Assembly: GCF_042683565.1 (NCBI RefSeq)
Contig: NZ_JBHUJW010000043.1
Span: 62,001 to 126,000 of the forward strand
DNA from: Brevibacillus sp042683565
GTDB lineage: Bacteria; Bacillota; Bacilli; Brevibacillales; Brevibacillaceae
Direction: 5' to 3'
Length of the DNA: 64,000 nucleotides
The translations under genes and the position numbers were made by a program. The notes under the pieces are model-generated. The model searched no databases. It worked only from the letters and a program-made list of their open reading frames with translations, and was not told the DNA's origin. Positions within the stretch are counted from its first letter, which is position 1. Each line of letters opens with the position of its first letter. Below are positions 23,863 to 31,929 of this stretch, piece by piece.

Positions 23863-24309
23863 ATGGTCAGTCTCGATTCGTCTATTGCTTTTTTGATCTA
23901 CATCACGGCCGTATCCAGCGCAGCGGCGGGAATCACCGAGGCGTGCAAATCCGTCATTCCGTTCCTTGCGACCGATTACGAGCCGGAAAACGACTGCTGG
24001 GAGGACGTGAATCACGCAGCGCGGCTGATGCATTATAAACGTTTTGTTAACCTGGTTATTTCGGTAGTATCGGCGGGTGTCATCTTTGGGGTGATGGGGC
24101 TGGACCCTGCGCTTATCCTCACCGGGGCGGAGAAGGTGTACGTCGAGGAGCCGTGGAAGGTCGGGACGTGGATTTGGGGGATCGTCGCCGTGTTTGCATC
24201 GCCGCTTTTTGCCTCGCTGCTAAAAATTTTGGAAGGTTTCAAGAATTCCGTGAGCACCAATCAGCCCCCGAACCGGCCGCGCCGGAAAGTGACGGGACCG
24301 CGCGAGTAG
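23863..24309 (+). CDS. Hypothetical membrane protein
   Basis: A 148-residue protein with about three hydrophobic segments: residues 5-30 (SSIAFLIYITAVSSAAAGIT), 65-85 (LVISVVSAGVIFGVMGL) and 103-125 (WIWGIVAVFASPLFASLLKIL). Between the first two is a soluble acidic stretch with ATDYEPENDCWEDVN. The C-terminus is basic and Pro-rich. I do not recognise the family. The ATG follows AGGGAGGG by 7 nt; the much longer open frame upstream runs antisense through the DinB gene and lacks a start signal. The next gene begins about 80 bases later on the same strand. Confidence 0.72.
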   Translation: MVSLDSSIAFLIYITAVSSAAAGITEACKSVIPFLATDYEPENDCWEDVNHAARLMHYKRFVNLVISVVSAGVIFGVMGLDPALILTGAEKVYVEEPWKVGTWIWGIVAVFASPLFASLLKILEGFKNSVSTNQPPNRPRRKVTGPRE

Positions 24310-24388
24310 AACAAGCATTCTTGCTGCTCTGCCGTCCGTGCGGTAAGATAGCGATGTACATACCGGCTGGGAAAAGGTGGACGAAATA

Positions 24389-24907
24389 GTGAACGATCGA
24401 TATGGCAAAATGGTTGTGATGTTCCTGCTGGCGCTGGTGCTCCTGTCAGCGTGCTCCTCTGCCGGGTTCGATCCCGAGAACGAAAAGGAATACGGCGTCA
24501 GCGGCATCTACCTGGGACAAAACGTGCAGGAAGCGATCGACGTGCTCAAGCCGACCCGGGCTGACTTCATGGACATGGTGTCGAGGCAGTCGTACACCGT
24601 CGAGCAAATGGCGCAAGGAGCGGGCGATGCGGTGATGGGAATCCTGCAGGTCGGCCGTACGCAAATCGTGGTGAAAGTGCGGCGCGGCAAGCTGCAATCC
24701 ATCATGCTGAGCGGAGTGCCACAGGAGGACGCGGCGAAGTTCAAGACGGCGCGGGGACTGGCCATGTACGATTCTGCCGAACAAGTGCACAAGCTGTACG
24801 GAAGGGGAACAGGGAAACAGGAAATCGTCTACCAGGGAAGCCGCTGCAAGGCGAGCTTCGGGCTTGAAGGCAGCAAGGTGGCCTGGATGAAATTTGAGAG
24901 CCTGTGA
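24389..24907 (+). CDS. Hypothetical lipoprotein
   Basis: A 172-residue lipoprotein: a short signal with MVVMFLLALVLLSAC, the lipidated Cys near residue 22, then a small soluble domain with GVSGIYLGQNVQEAIDVLKP and a closing VAWMKFESL. The pattern of two similar halves (each starting with a G-I/L-x-LG or RGLAMYDSAEQV phrase followed by a helix) recalls small beta-alpha lipoprotein domains, but I cannot name a family. The GTG at 24389 is chosen because AAGGTGG ends 8 nt upstream; an earlier GTG overlaps that site. A two-way terminator follows. Confidence 0.72.
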   Translation: MNDRYGKMVVMFLLALVLLSACSSAGFDPENEKEYGVSGIYLGQNVQEAIDVLKPTRADFMDMVSRQSYTVEQMAQGAGDAVMGILQVGRTQIVVKVRRGKLQSIMLSGVPQEDAAKFKTARGLAMYDSAEQVHKLYGRGTGKQEIVYQGSRCKASFGLEGSKVAWMKFESL

Positions 24908-24916
24908 AGAGAGCAG

Positions 24917-24964
24917 GAAAAAGGGAAGGTGCACGTCGATTCGATGAGCTGCCTTCCCTTTTTT
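24917..24964. terminator. Bidirectional terminator
   Basis: AAAAAGGGAAGG and CCTTCCCTTTTTT enclose a loop of about 22 nt. It separates the convergent genes at 24389 and 24970. Confidence 0.85.
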
Positions 24965-24969
24965 CGCTC

Positions 24970-25473
24970 TCATTCCCCGCGATGGAGCCACACCAGAGAC
25001 TGGCCGTATGCCCGGGCGATACCGTCCGCGAGCTCCGTCTGGGCATTGTCGAGGATAAAGACCGGTGTAGATGAAGCGGTGGCAGGAAACTGGCCGGAAA
25101 CGTGCTCGCGCAGCTGCTCCTGTGCTGCCCAGCGATCCTGTTCATTTTCTGTGCCCCCTGCGAATGTGAACAATGCGACGCGTTCTGCATACAGATAGAG
25201 ATGCTCGCTCTGGCTGACGAAGCCGATGTCCTCCACGGTGTCGATTTGAGCGGAAGAGGGGAGGAGCAAAAGGGAAAAGCGGTCACCGAGCATGCCGGAT
25301 TTGCTCAGCACCGCTTCGAGCTTGTCCCGTTCTGCTTCGTTTTCCACGATGAAAAGCAAGTTGTCGCGGTCGAAGACATTGACATGGTCTCCGATTTTAT
25401 GTATGACTTGAGCATAGAAGCCTGGGAGTTTGCCAGCCGGTACGTGAATTTCAACGCCGTACATGTGACGCAT
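24970..25473 (-). CDS. Hypothetical protein, possible two-domain alpha/beta fold
   Basis: A 167-residue soluble protein that I do not recognise. It begins RHMYGVEIHVPAGKLPGFYAQVIHKIGDHVNVFDRDNLLFIVENE, which has the look of a small ferredoxin-like domain, followed by a part with ERVALFTFAGGTENEQDRWAA. No export signal, metal motif or nucleotide-binding motif is evident. The ATG at 25473 has GAGG 8 nt upstream; the GTG three codons earlier overlaps the site. It is divergent from the metallo-hydrolase gene with only about 55 bases between the start codons. Confidence 0.68.
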   Translation of the reverse strand: MRHMYGVEIHVPAGKLPGFYAQVIHKIGDHVNVFDRDNLLFIVENEAERDKLEAVLSKSGMLGDRFSLLLLPSSAQIDTVEDIGFVSQSEHLYLYAERVALFTFAGGTENEQDRWAAQEQLREHVSGQFPATASSTPVFILDNAQTELADGIARAYGQSLVWLHRGE

Positions 25474-25528
25474 GTCTCTCACCTCGTTGCTTTTTTTCTT
25501 ATGGTATCAGAAATTGAAGGAGGTTCCC

Positions 25529-26176
25529 ATGAGCGACCAACATCTATCCATTCAGTCGTTTCCGTTGGGCGGATTCCAGACCAACGCCTATGTCTTGACC
25601 AATACCGCTACAGGAGAGTCGATCGTCATCGATCCCGGCATGCAGCCGCAAGTGTTGCTGCAGGCGATCAAGGACAAAAAGGTAGTCGCCATCCTGTTGA
25701 CGCACGCCCATCTGGATCATATCGGCGGGCTGAACGATGTACGCGCCTTGACCAAAGCGCCTGTATACATCCACCCGCTGGAGCAGGAATGGCTCACGAA
25801 CCCGGACCTGAACGGTTCGAGCCGATGGAATCTTTCCGAGCCGATCATTTGCGAACGGGCGGAGCACGAGCTATCTGACGGACAGATGCTGGAGCTGGCC
25901 GGCTTTTCGATCCGGGTATTGCATACCCCCGGACATTCTCCCGGAAGCTGCTCGTTTGTGATCGGCAAGCATTGCTTTGGCGGCGACGTACTGTTTGCGC
26001 AGAGCATCGGGCGCACGGATCTGCCCGGCGGGGACTACGAGACGCTGATGATCAGCATTCAGGATAAACTGTTCGAACTGGACGACGATACGATCGTCTA
26101 TCCCGGTCACGGTCCGAAGACGACGATCGACACGGAGAAGACGTACAATCCGTTTGTGACAGGCTTGTTACGATAA
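25529..26176 (+). CDS. yqgX: MBL-fold metallo-hydrolase (YqgX / glyoxalase-II-like)
   Basis: A 215-residue zinc hydrolase of the metallo-beta-lactamase superfamily. The metal motif is THAHLDH at residues 58-64; further ligands fit HTPGHSPGS, the Asp of FGGDVLF and the His of YPGHGP. The type with GRTDLPGGD resembles YqgX of B. subtilis and hydroxyacylglutathione-hydrolase-like proteins, which may act on bacillithiol conjugates. YqgY and the YqgZ-like (MgsR) gene follow within 6 kb, as in B. subtilis but with insertions. The ATG follows GAAGGAGG by 5 nt. Confidence 0.87.
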   Translation: MSDQHLSIQSFPLGGFQTNAYVLTNTATGESIVIDPGMQPQVLLQAIKDKKVVAILLTHAHLDHIGGLNDVRALTKAPVYIHPLEQEWLTNPDLNGSSRWNLSEPIICERAEHELSDGQMLELAGFSIRVLHTPGHSPGSCSFVIGKHCFGGDVLFAQSIGRTDLPGGDYETLMISIQDKLFELDDDTIVYPGHGPKTTIDTEKTYNPFVTGLLR

Positions 26177-26269
26177 AGCGGAGCGGGTGGGTTACATTCC
26201 CTTTCGAGAAAGGATTTCGGAAGGGGGCGGCGAAAAGGGAAGGGTCACAAGGAAAAGGAGTTTTTCGTT

Positions 26270-27589
26270 ATGAAGGAAAAATGGCGTTGCCTGGCGATGA
26301 TCCTCGCCTTTGGCTGCCTAAGCATCGCGGGCTGTGTCCCGTATGCAGCCAATCCGGATACGCCCGCCGACCTTTTGGCCCAGTCGGATTCCCCTGCCCA
26401 TATGGCTGAAGGAAGCGAGCAGCTGCAGCAGACAAATACGCTGCCGGAAGCTGCCTCGCGAAAACAGAATCAGCCTTCGCCCACGGAGCAGGCTTCTCCC
26501 TCGAATCCTGCCCCTTCGCGCTTTCCCGAACAGCGCCTCACGTTGATGGCGGTAGGAGACATCATGGTGCATCAGGAGCAGCTCGACGCTGCCTGGAACC
26601 CCGGCACCAGAACGTACGATTTCCACCCGTTTTTTACAAACGTCATTCCCCTTTTTCGACAGGCGGATTGGGTGGTCGGCAACCTCGAAACGACGATGAG
26701 CGGTAGTGCATCCGGATATACGGGCTATCCGATGTTCAACACCCCGGCAGAGCTCGGCCATACGCTGAAAGACGTCGGTTTTACAGCAGTTTCGACTGCA
26801 AACAACCATTCGCTGGATCGCAAGGAGCCGGGAATCTTGCAGACGATCAGGCATCTCGATGAGGCAGGCTTGCTGCACACCGGCACATTTGCCAGTGCAA
26901 AGGAGCGCGAGGAGCCGCTGCTGCTGCAAAAAGACGGTTTCACGCTGGCACTGCTGTCGTACACCTACGGCACCAACGGCATCCCGATTCCCGATGGCAA
27001 GCCCTATCTGGTTAACCTGATCAAGCCGGAGTTGATCAAACAGGACATTGCCCGAGCCCGTGAAAAAGGGGCGGATCTGGTGGCGGTCGCCCTGCACTTC
27101 GGAGTGGAGTACCAACGCTTGCCGAACGAAGCGCAGAAAAAGACGGCAGAGCTGTGTCTGCAATACGGAGCCGATCTGATCCTGGGCGCGCATCCGCACG
27201 TGGTGCAGCCGTATGAATGGAAGACGGTCACGCTGGAGGACGGACGGGAACACAAAGGATTGATCGCCTATTCGCTGGGCAACTTTATCTCCGCGCAGCG
27301 CTGGGATTACAAAGATGTCGGCGCCATTCTCAAGCTGACGCTGTACAAGGGCGCATCGGGCGAGGCAAGCATCGAGAGCGCCGAAATGATTCCGACCTAC
27401 GTCCATTTTTACCGCGAGGCAGGGAAGCGCCACTACGTCATTTATCCGGTGCCGCAGACGCTGGCCAGGCTGAAGAGCAAAGAGAAAATTCCGACGCTGA
27501 CGAAAGACGCGATCGCCTATATGCGGCGTCTGGAGGACGAGATGGCCGTCCATGTAAGTACAGTCGTTTCCAGGAAAAAAGCCAGCTGA
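26270..27589 (+). CDS. CapA-family lipoprotein (poly-gamma-glutamate capsule type)
   Basis: A 439-residue exported lipoprotein. The lipobox is SIAGC (Cys near residue 22), then a disordered Ser/Pro/Gln-rich linker to about residue 88. The rest is a CapA (PGA_cap) metallophosphoesterase-like domain: LMAVGDIMVHQ, NLETTMSG, TANNHSLDR, then ALHFGVEY and GAHPHVVQP. In capsule-forming bacilli CapA/PgsA takes part in making or anchoring poly-gamma-glutamate; no capB or capC is nearby, so the role here is open. AAAAGGAG lies 9 nt before the ATG. Confidence 0.9.
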   Translation: MKEKWRCLAMILAFGCLSIAGCVPYAANPDTPADLLAQSDSPAHMAEGSEQLQQTNTLPEAASRKQNQPSPTEQASPSNPAPSRFPEQRLTLMAVGDIMVHQEQLDAAWNPGTRTYDFHPFFTNVIPLFRQADWVVGNLETTMSGSASGYTGYPMFNTPAELGHTLKDVGFTAVSTANNHSLDRKEPGILQTIRHLDEAGLLHTGTFASAKEREEPLLLQKDGFTLALLSYTYGTNGIPIPDGKPYLVNLIKPELIKQDIARAREKGADLVAVALHFGVEYQRLPNEAQKKTAELCLQYGADLILGAHPHVVQPYEWKTVTLEDGREHKGLIAYSLGNFISAQRWDYKDVGAILKLTLYKGASGEASIESAEMIPTYVHFYREAGKRHYVIYPVPQTLARLKSKEKIPTLTKDAIAYMRRLEDEMAVHVSTVVSRKKAS

Positions 27590-27605
27590 CGTGAGCTGGC
27601 TATTT
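27577..27605. terminator. Shared terminator overlapping two convergent stop codons
   Basis: GCCAGCT at 27581-27587 pairs with AGCTGGC at 27594-27600. The stem contains the stop of the CapA gene and touches that of the leftward gene at 27600. Confidence 0.75.
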
Positions 27606-28676
27606 CTTTCCAAAGCCGAACGGCAGATTGAAGCGCAGGTGAAGCTTGAGCTCCTCGTTCATCATCGTGATGCCTTCTACTTGAATATTCGGGGAGATCA
27701 GCCCGGGGTAAAAGCCAAGGTCGTACATTTTCTCCATGTCCGCGATGGTTGAGGGCGGCAGGGCAAACCCGTCGTAATACAGCTCGTTGATGTGAAATTT
27801 CAGCGCTGTCGGCGACACAAGCTCGTAAGTCCCGACGAGACGCAGCTGTATATGGTCGTACGTCCCTTCGACGATCAGCTTGTTGTCTTCAAAGGAAAAA
27901 TGGGACTGCTTGAACAGTTCGTCCTTGCTCATCAGGAACTGGTTGAATTCGTTCTGCTTGATGGTGAGCGTGTGCGAAAACAAGCCGTCCGACTGGATTC
28001 GCTCCGGTGTGACAAGCTCTGGCACCTGGACCATGACATCCGCGAGCAGCCCGAAAAAGGTCTGGAATGCAGGCAGGCCGCGCTTTTGCCAATCGTCGAT
28101 GAGATTGTCCATGAGCGCTTCGACCTCAGCGGGGTCGTCCAGCTTTTGCACGTTTTTCTCTTTTTCCGCCTGAATGGCCAGCATTTCGGCGAGTTGTGCC
28201 TCGTATTTTTTCCGCAGATCTCGCAGCTGTTCGAGACGGTTGTGTTCGTCCTCCTGCATGGTCACGAGCTTGGCGCGCTCCGTCTGGTACATCTCCAGCC
28301 GCTGCATGTCGTGGTCGTACAAGAGTTGGATGAAATCGAACATCAGGAGAAATTCGTTGAAATTGTCTGCATTGAACAGAAGGGTCAGAAGATTGGCACG
28401 CTCTCCTGTATAGTAAGCTCTCGCCACTTCGCCCGCATGGCGGTGCATGGCTTCTATGACCAGCTTTTGCCGTTTCAGGTCCAGTTCGAGCTGGGCGAGA
28501 TCACGCTGCGCCCGGGTCTCCTCTTGTTTGATCAGCGTGAGGGTTCGCTCCAGTTCCTTTTGCGTAAAATGCTGCTGCAAGATCAGCTGCTCCAGGGAAA
28601 CGGGCTTCTCCTCCTGTGCGAATACCGTCAGCGGGCACACAACAACAAGGAACAGGATGAGCAGAAATTTGCGCAT
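27600..28676 (-). CDS. Exported coiled-coil protein, CwlO/PcsB N-domain-like
   Basis: A 358-residue protein with a signal peptide (RKFLLILFLVVVCPLTVFA, cleavage near residue 21). Residues about 25-185 are a long coiled coil: KQEETRAQRDLAQLELDLKRQK, a short hairpin region with AYYTGERANLLTLLFNADNFNEFL, and a second helix with EQLRDLRKKYEAQLAEML. That helix-hairpin-helix order with a DNFNEFL-type turn is the plan of the CwlO/PcsB/EnvC N-domain, which talks to FtsEX. The C-terminal half has no NlpC/P60 or M23 motif and is unknown. AAGGTG precedes the ATG by 7 nt. Confidence 0.75.
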   Translation of the reverse strand: MRKFLLILFLVVVCPLTVFAQEEKPVSLEQLILQQHFTQKELERTLTLIKQEETRAQRDLAQLELDLKRQKLVIEAMHRHAGEVARAYYTGERANLLTLLFNADNFNEFLLMFDFIQLLYDHDMQRLEMYQTERAKLVTMQEDEHNRLEQLRDLRKKYEAQLAEMLAIQAEKEKNVQKLDDPAEVEALMDNLIDDWQKRGLPAFQTFFGLLADVMVQVPELVTPERIQSDGLFSHTLTIKQNEFNQFLMSKDELFKQSHFSFEDNKLIVEGTYDHIQLRLVGTYELVSPTALKFHINELYYDGFALPPSTIADMEKMYDLGFYPGLISPNIQVEGITMMNEELKLHLRFNLPFGFGKK

Positions 28677-28805
28677 GATTTCACCTTTTGTCTTGTGATA
28701 GAAAGCGGTGTACCGGATGCAATGACCTATTCTCTCCACATTGTATGACTTCTTTTCGTATTATAGCCTTATACGGATGAATTTGGATAGCAGGAGAAGA
28801 GCCCA

Positions 28806-29942
28806 ATGGAACCAATTACAGCAATTCGCGAAGAAATCGCGGCCGCACCGGAAAAAGCGATTCCGTTTGCAAGGTACATGGAGCTGGCGCTGTATCATCC
28901 GGCTTGCGGATACTACATGACGGACAGGCCCAAGGTAGGAAAAGCCGGAGACTTTTTTACGAGCGCGGCAGTCCATCCCGTTTTCGGAGAGACCATGGCC
29001 GATGTCGTCCTGGACATGTGGCGGGCAAATGGCATTGAGGAGCCTGTGCTGGTAGAGATCGGGGGAGGGACGGGTGCGCTTTGCAAGCATATGCTGGACC
29101 GCCTGCAGGAGTCGGCGCCTGACTTGTATCGCGCCTTGACCGTGATCCTGATCGAAGCGAGCCCGTATCACAGGGAGCTGCAACAGGAGGCGATCCGCGC
29201 GCACGAAGTGAACAAGCGCTGGTATTCGTCGCTGCGCCAGGCCGCTGCCACAGAGCGAATCACTGGAGTCATCCTCTCCAATGAATGGCTGGACGCCTTT
29301 CCCGTGCATATCGTGGAAAAGACGGCAACGGGCTGGCAGGAGGTCTGGGTGACAGCAGGCGCAGCAGGATTGGAAGAAACGTTGAGAGCTGTCACCCCTA
29401 AAGCGGCTGCGTTTTTGCAAGAATGGCAGCCCGACGTGCCGAGCGGGGTCAGAATTGAAATCAACGCGGGAATGGAGCAGGCCGCGAGAGAAGTAGCAGC
29501 GCTTTTGCAGACAGGGTATGTCGTGACGATCGACTACGGGGATTTGCAGGAGGAGTTGTACCATCCGAGCCGCAAAAACGGAACCTTGATGTGCTATTAC
29601 CGCCATCAGGCCCATGACAATCCGTATCTGCATCCCGGGCAGGAGGACATCACGGCGCATGTCAACTTTACGGCGTGGAGCAAGTACGGGGAGCGGGAAG
29701 GTCTGCGCGAGGTCGCGTATATGCGGCAGGACAAGTTTTTGCTGCGCAGCGGGCTCTTGCAAAAGGCAGTCGCCCACACAGACCGCGACCCGTTTACCAG
29801 TATCGCGATGAAACGCAACCGGGCCATCCAGCAGCTCATCGACCCGGCGGGACTGGGCGGACGGTTCCGGGTCATGGTCCAATCCAAGGGAAGTCTTGCG
29901 CAGGATAGTTTGCGTTTTCTGTCTGATGCGTTTTGGAAGTAG
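28806..29942 (+). CDS. SAM-dependent methyltransferase, MidA/NDUFAF7 family
   Basis: A 378-residue class-I methyltransferase. Family marks are the N-terminal ARYMELALYHPACGYYM with GKAGDFFTSAAVHPVFGE, the SAM-binding VEIGGGTGALCKHML, and SNEWLDAFPVH. Eukaryotic NDUFAF7 methylates an arginine of complex I; the bacterial substrate is unknown. The length and domain order are normal (COG1565). The ATG follows AGGAGAAG. The gene is bounded by a shared terminator with yqgY, so it appears monocistronic. Confidence 0.9.
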   Translation: MEPITAIREEIAAAPEKAIPFARYMELALYHPACGYYMTDRPKVGKAGDFFTSAAVHPVFGETMADVVLDMWRANGIEEPVLVEIGGGTGALCKHMLDRLQESAPDLYRALTVILIEASPYHRELQQEAIRAHEVNKRWYSSLRQAAATERITGVILSNEWLDAFPVHIVEKTATGWQEVWVTAGAAGLEETLRAVTPKAAAFLQEWQPDVPSGVRIEINAGMEQAAREVAALLQTGYVVTIDYGDLQEELYHPSRKNGTLMCYYRHQAHDNPYLHPGQEDITAHVNFTAWSKYGEREGLREVAYMRQDKFLLRSGLLQKAVAHTDRDPFTSIAMKRNRAIQQLIDPAGLGGRFRVMVQSKGSLAQDSLRFLSDAFWK

Positions 29943-29962
29943 ATTGATTTGCAGGCAAAAAG

Positions 29963-29994
29963 AAAAAAGATGCTCGAAGGTGAGCATCTTTTTT
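29963..29994. terminator. Bidirectional terminator
   Basis: AAAAAAGATGCTC at 29963-29975 pairs perfectly with GAGCATCTTTTTT at 29982-29994. It ends the methyltransferase gene and the convergent yqgY. Confidence 0.92.
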
Positions 29995-29996
29995 CT

Positions 29997-30263
29997 TTAC
30001 AGCATCATTTGCAGCATTGCGTGTTCTCCGCCGCCAACCGGCATTACGAAGAAAGTGTAGTAGGTAAATCCTACAAAAGACAGGAACATAAAGCCAAAGA
30101 AGATGTTCAGATACACTCTTTCTGTGAGGTTCATGTAGCTGAGCGCTACGAAAAATGCTGTCAGACCGAAGAAAATGAGCGCCATCGGGTACAAACCGCC
30201 CCAGAAAGACATCAGCGCGATAGCGATGGTCCAAAAACCAAGAACGCGATACATGCGATCCAT
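29997..30263 (-). CDS. yqgY: YqgY family membrane protein (DUF2626)
   Basis: An 88-residue protein that is nearly all membrane: three segments at about residues 9-30, 32-48 and 52-72. The start MDRMYRVLGFWTIA and the end FTYYTFFVMP match YqgY of B. subtilis, whose function is unknown. The ATG follows AAGGGGGG by about 7 nt. It has a good promoter of its own and lies between yqgX and the yqgZ-like gene as in B. subtilis. Confidence 0.9.
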   Translation of the reverse strand: MDRMYRVLGFWTIAIALMSFWGGLYPMALIFFGLTAFFVALSYMNLTERVYLNIFFGFMFLSFVGFTYYTFFVMPVGGGEHAMLQMML

Positions 30264-30314
30264 CTGTGTCCCCCCTTTTGCATAGATCGGTAAGATTTAC
30301 AAGATTCCTTCCCC

Positions 30315-30343
30315 ATTATATAGGACGGGCGTAGGCGTGTAAA
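30315..30343 (-). promoter_or_regulatory. SigA promoter of yqgY
   Basis: On the minus strand TTTACA (complement of 30338-30343), 17 bp, TATAAT (complement of 30315-30320). Confidence 0.75.
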
Positions 30344-30395
30344 CGGGAAGGTATGACGGTTTTTTGGCAGATAGGAAAATACAGGGCATTCTCTT

Positions 30396-31094
30396 TCAAT
30401 AGTGAATCACCGTATAATTACACGAATTGCAGCCGCCAATCATGGACTCGTCCTCACGTAATTCAATCTTCCCCAAGTATGTCTCAAATATGCCCATCAA
30501 GAGCGCGTTGTGCATCCGGCAGACGGATTGGGGATACTTTTTGGCCGTATCCTGGAACGTGCAATTGTTTACCCGAAAACGAAGAACGCCATCTGCCAGC
30601 ACTTCGATTTCCGGTTTCAACCCTTGCGCCACGACGAGCTTCTGGATGTGGCCCAGTTTTTCTTCCATAGTAGCAGTCGCAAGTTTCAGGGCGCTTTTGG
30701 CTACAGCCCGTTTGGCCATCTCGGTGCCCATGCGATACCCCATCTTGATCAGTGCGGCTTCGCCTGCTTCTCCGAGCGAGAGCAAGGTCTCAATGGCAAT
30801 GTCGGCCAATAGCTGATAATCGCGGGGAGGGAACTGCAGGCTGACCACCTGGTCGGACAGCGAGTACAGGCGGCAGGGACGACCTCCCTTGCCGCTTTTG
30901 TCTGTCACGGCAGTAAGCAAATGAACGTCTTCCAATTTCGTCAAGTGCAGCCGCGCGACGTTCGGATGAATGGAGAAATGGTCGGCGACGTCTTGTACTG
31001 TAATCGGATCTTTGCTGTATGCGACGTATTGGTAAATGGAAAAACGGGTGGGGTCAGCCAAAGCGCTTGTTAACTTTTGTGCATCGCAATCCAT
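30396..31094 (-). CDS. HTH regulator with C-terminal cysteine cluster (SufR-like, possibly Fe-S)
   Basis: A 232-residue regulator. Residues 1-75 form an ArsR/winged-helix domain (ALADPTRFSIYQYV, then DHFSIHPNVARLHLTKLE and a GRPCRLYSLS wing). The C-terminal part ends with cysteines in the order NNC-x12-C and GGCNSC, very like the Fe-S ligands of cyanobacterial SufR and related MarR/DeoR-type proteins; an intervening HNALLMGIFE helix also fits. A metal or Fe-S cluster as sensor is inference. AAGGGGG lies 8 nt before the ATG, and a promoter (TTAACA, 17 bp, TACACT) stands upstream. It is divergent from the MgsR-like gene, a possible target. Confidence 0.8.
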   Translation of the reverse strand: MDCDAQKLTSALADPTRFSIYQYVAYSKDPITVQDVADHFSIHPNVARLHLTKLEDVHLLTAVTDKSGKGGRPCRLYSLSDQVVSLQFPPRDYQLLADIAIETLLSLGEAGEAALIKMGYRMGTEMAKRAVAKSALKLATATMEEKLGHIQKLVVAQGLKPEIEVLADGVLRFRVNNCTFQDTAKKYPQSVCRMHNALLMGIFETYLGKIELREDESMIGGCNSCNYTVIHY

Positions 31095-31126
31095 GCTAGA
31101 ACCCCCTTCATAAGCAAATCACCATA

Positions 31127-31155
31127 AGTGTATCCGATTTTTCACGGCTTGTTAA
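31127..31155 (-). promoter_or_regulatory. Promoter of the Cys-rich HTH regulator
   Basis: On the minus strand TTAACA (complement of 31150-31155), 17 bp, TACACT (complement of 31127-31132), about 33 bp before the start codon. Confidence 0.55.
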
Positions 31156-31219
31156 GGTTGTAGTGTGCAACGGTCGACATTCCTCCACTTTTCGCGGCTA
31201 TATTTTAGATTAACTACTA

Positions 31220-31249
31220 TTGACATAGTGTTAAACGGGCATTTATAAT
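31220..31249 (+). promoter_or_regulatory. Strong SigA promoter of the MgsR-like gene
   Basis: TTGACA at 31220-31225, 18 bp, TATAAT at 31244-31249, both perfect hexamers. No SigB-type match was seen, although mgsR of B. subtilis is SigB-dependent. Confidence 0.8.
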
Positions 31250-31293
31250 CCGTAGTAAAGAAGGTTTTTTTATTATCTTACTTTTTGCAAGTG

Positions 31294-31313
31294 GTCGTCC
31301 CAAGCTGGACGAC
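31294..31313 (+). other. Perfect hairpin in the leader of the MgsR-like gene
   Basis: GTCGTCC at 31294-31300 and GGACGAC at 31307-31313 enclose CAAGCT. A second weak hairpin (ACATTT/AAATGT) follows. The leader is about 110 nt long and T-rich before the stem; no known element is recognised. Confidence 0.45.
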
Positions 31314-31368
31314 GAACATTTAAGGTGGTAAATGTCCGAACCGTATAGATGAGATGGAGGGGTAACCG

Positions 31369-31746
31369 ATGGCAGTTGCCGAACGTACACGCACAAACAA
31401 ATTAACGTTTTTCACGTATCCAAGCTGCACATCCTGTCGAAAAGCAAAGGCATGGCTGGCGGAAAACGGGGTGAAATACGAAGAGCGTCACCTGTTCAAA
31501 AACCCGCCGACAGCAGAAGAGCTGATGGACATCATCAAAATGACTACCAACGGGCTGGATGAAATTTTGTCGACACGCAGCCAGCGTTTCAAAAACCTGG
31601 ACGTGGACATCAACGAGATGTCCGTCAAGGAGCTGCTGGAAATGCTCAGCGAAGAACCGCAGCTGTTGAAACGCCCGATTTTGACCGATGGCGAAAACCT
31701 GATTGTCGGCTATAATTCGTCTGCCATGAAAAACCTGCTGTCGTAA
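31369..31746 (+). CDS. mgsR: Spx/MgsR family redox regulator (YqgZ-like)
   Basis: A 125-residue ArsC-fold protein with the redox switch CTSC (Cys20, Cys23). TYPSCTSCRKAKAWLAENG, the ERHLFKNPPT loop, the LSTRSQRFKNLD stretch and RPILTDGENLIVGYN match MgsR (YqgZ) of B. subtilis more closely than Spx. Such proteins bind the alpha C-terminal domain of RNA polymerase and redirect transcription under stress. The ATG follows GGAGGGG by 6 nt. Gene order after yqgX and yqgY supports the name. Confidence 0.9.
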   Translation: MAVAERTRTNKLTFFTYPSCTSCRKAKAWLAENGVKYEERHLFKNPPTAEELMDIIKMTTNGLDEILSTRSQRFKNLDVDINEMSVKELLEMLSEEPQLLKRPILTDGENLIVGYNSSAMKNLLS

Positions 31747-31774
31747 CAGCGGGAGCATACAGAAGCAGCACTGC

Positions 31775-31803
31775 AAAGAGGGGGCAATAGCCGCCTCTTT
31801 TTT
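31775..31803 (+). terminator. Rho-independent terminator
   Basis: AAAGAGGggGC and GCCgCCTCTTT around AATA, then T. Confidence 0.82.
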
Positions 31804-31929
31804 CTTTTGCCAGACAGGATGCGGACCTGGTGCCAAAGAGTGCAGCCCGGCTTCAGATTCCTGCATAGGATTTTGCCCAGGCAGAAGGTAAAATAAAAAA
31901 GAAACGCCAGCAAAGGATGGGAGCAAAAG

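Noticed and set aside
23296..24309. 337-codon open frame on the plus strand
   Set aside because: Its first 190 codons run antisense through the DinB gene and have no ribosome-binding site; the real gene begins at 23863.
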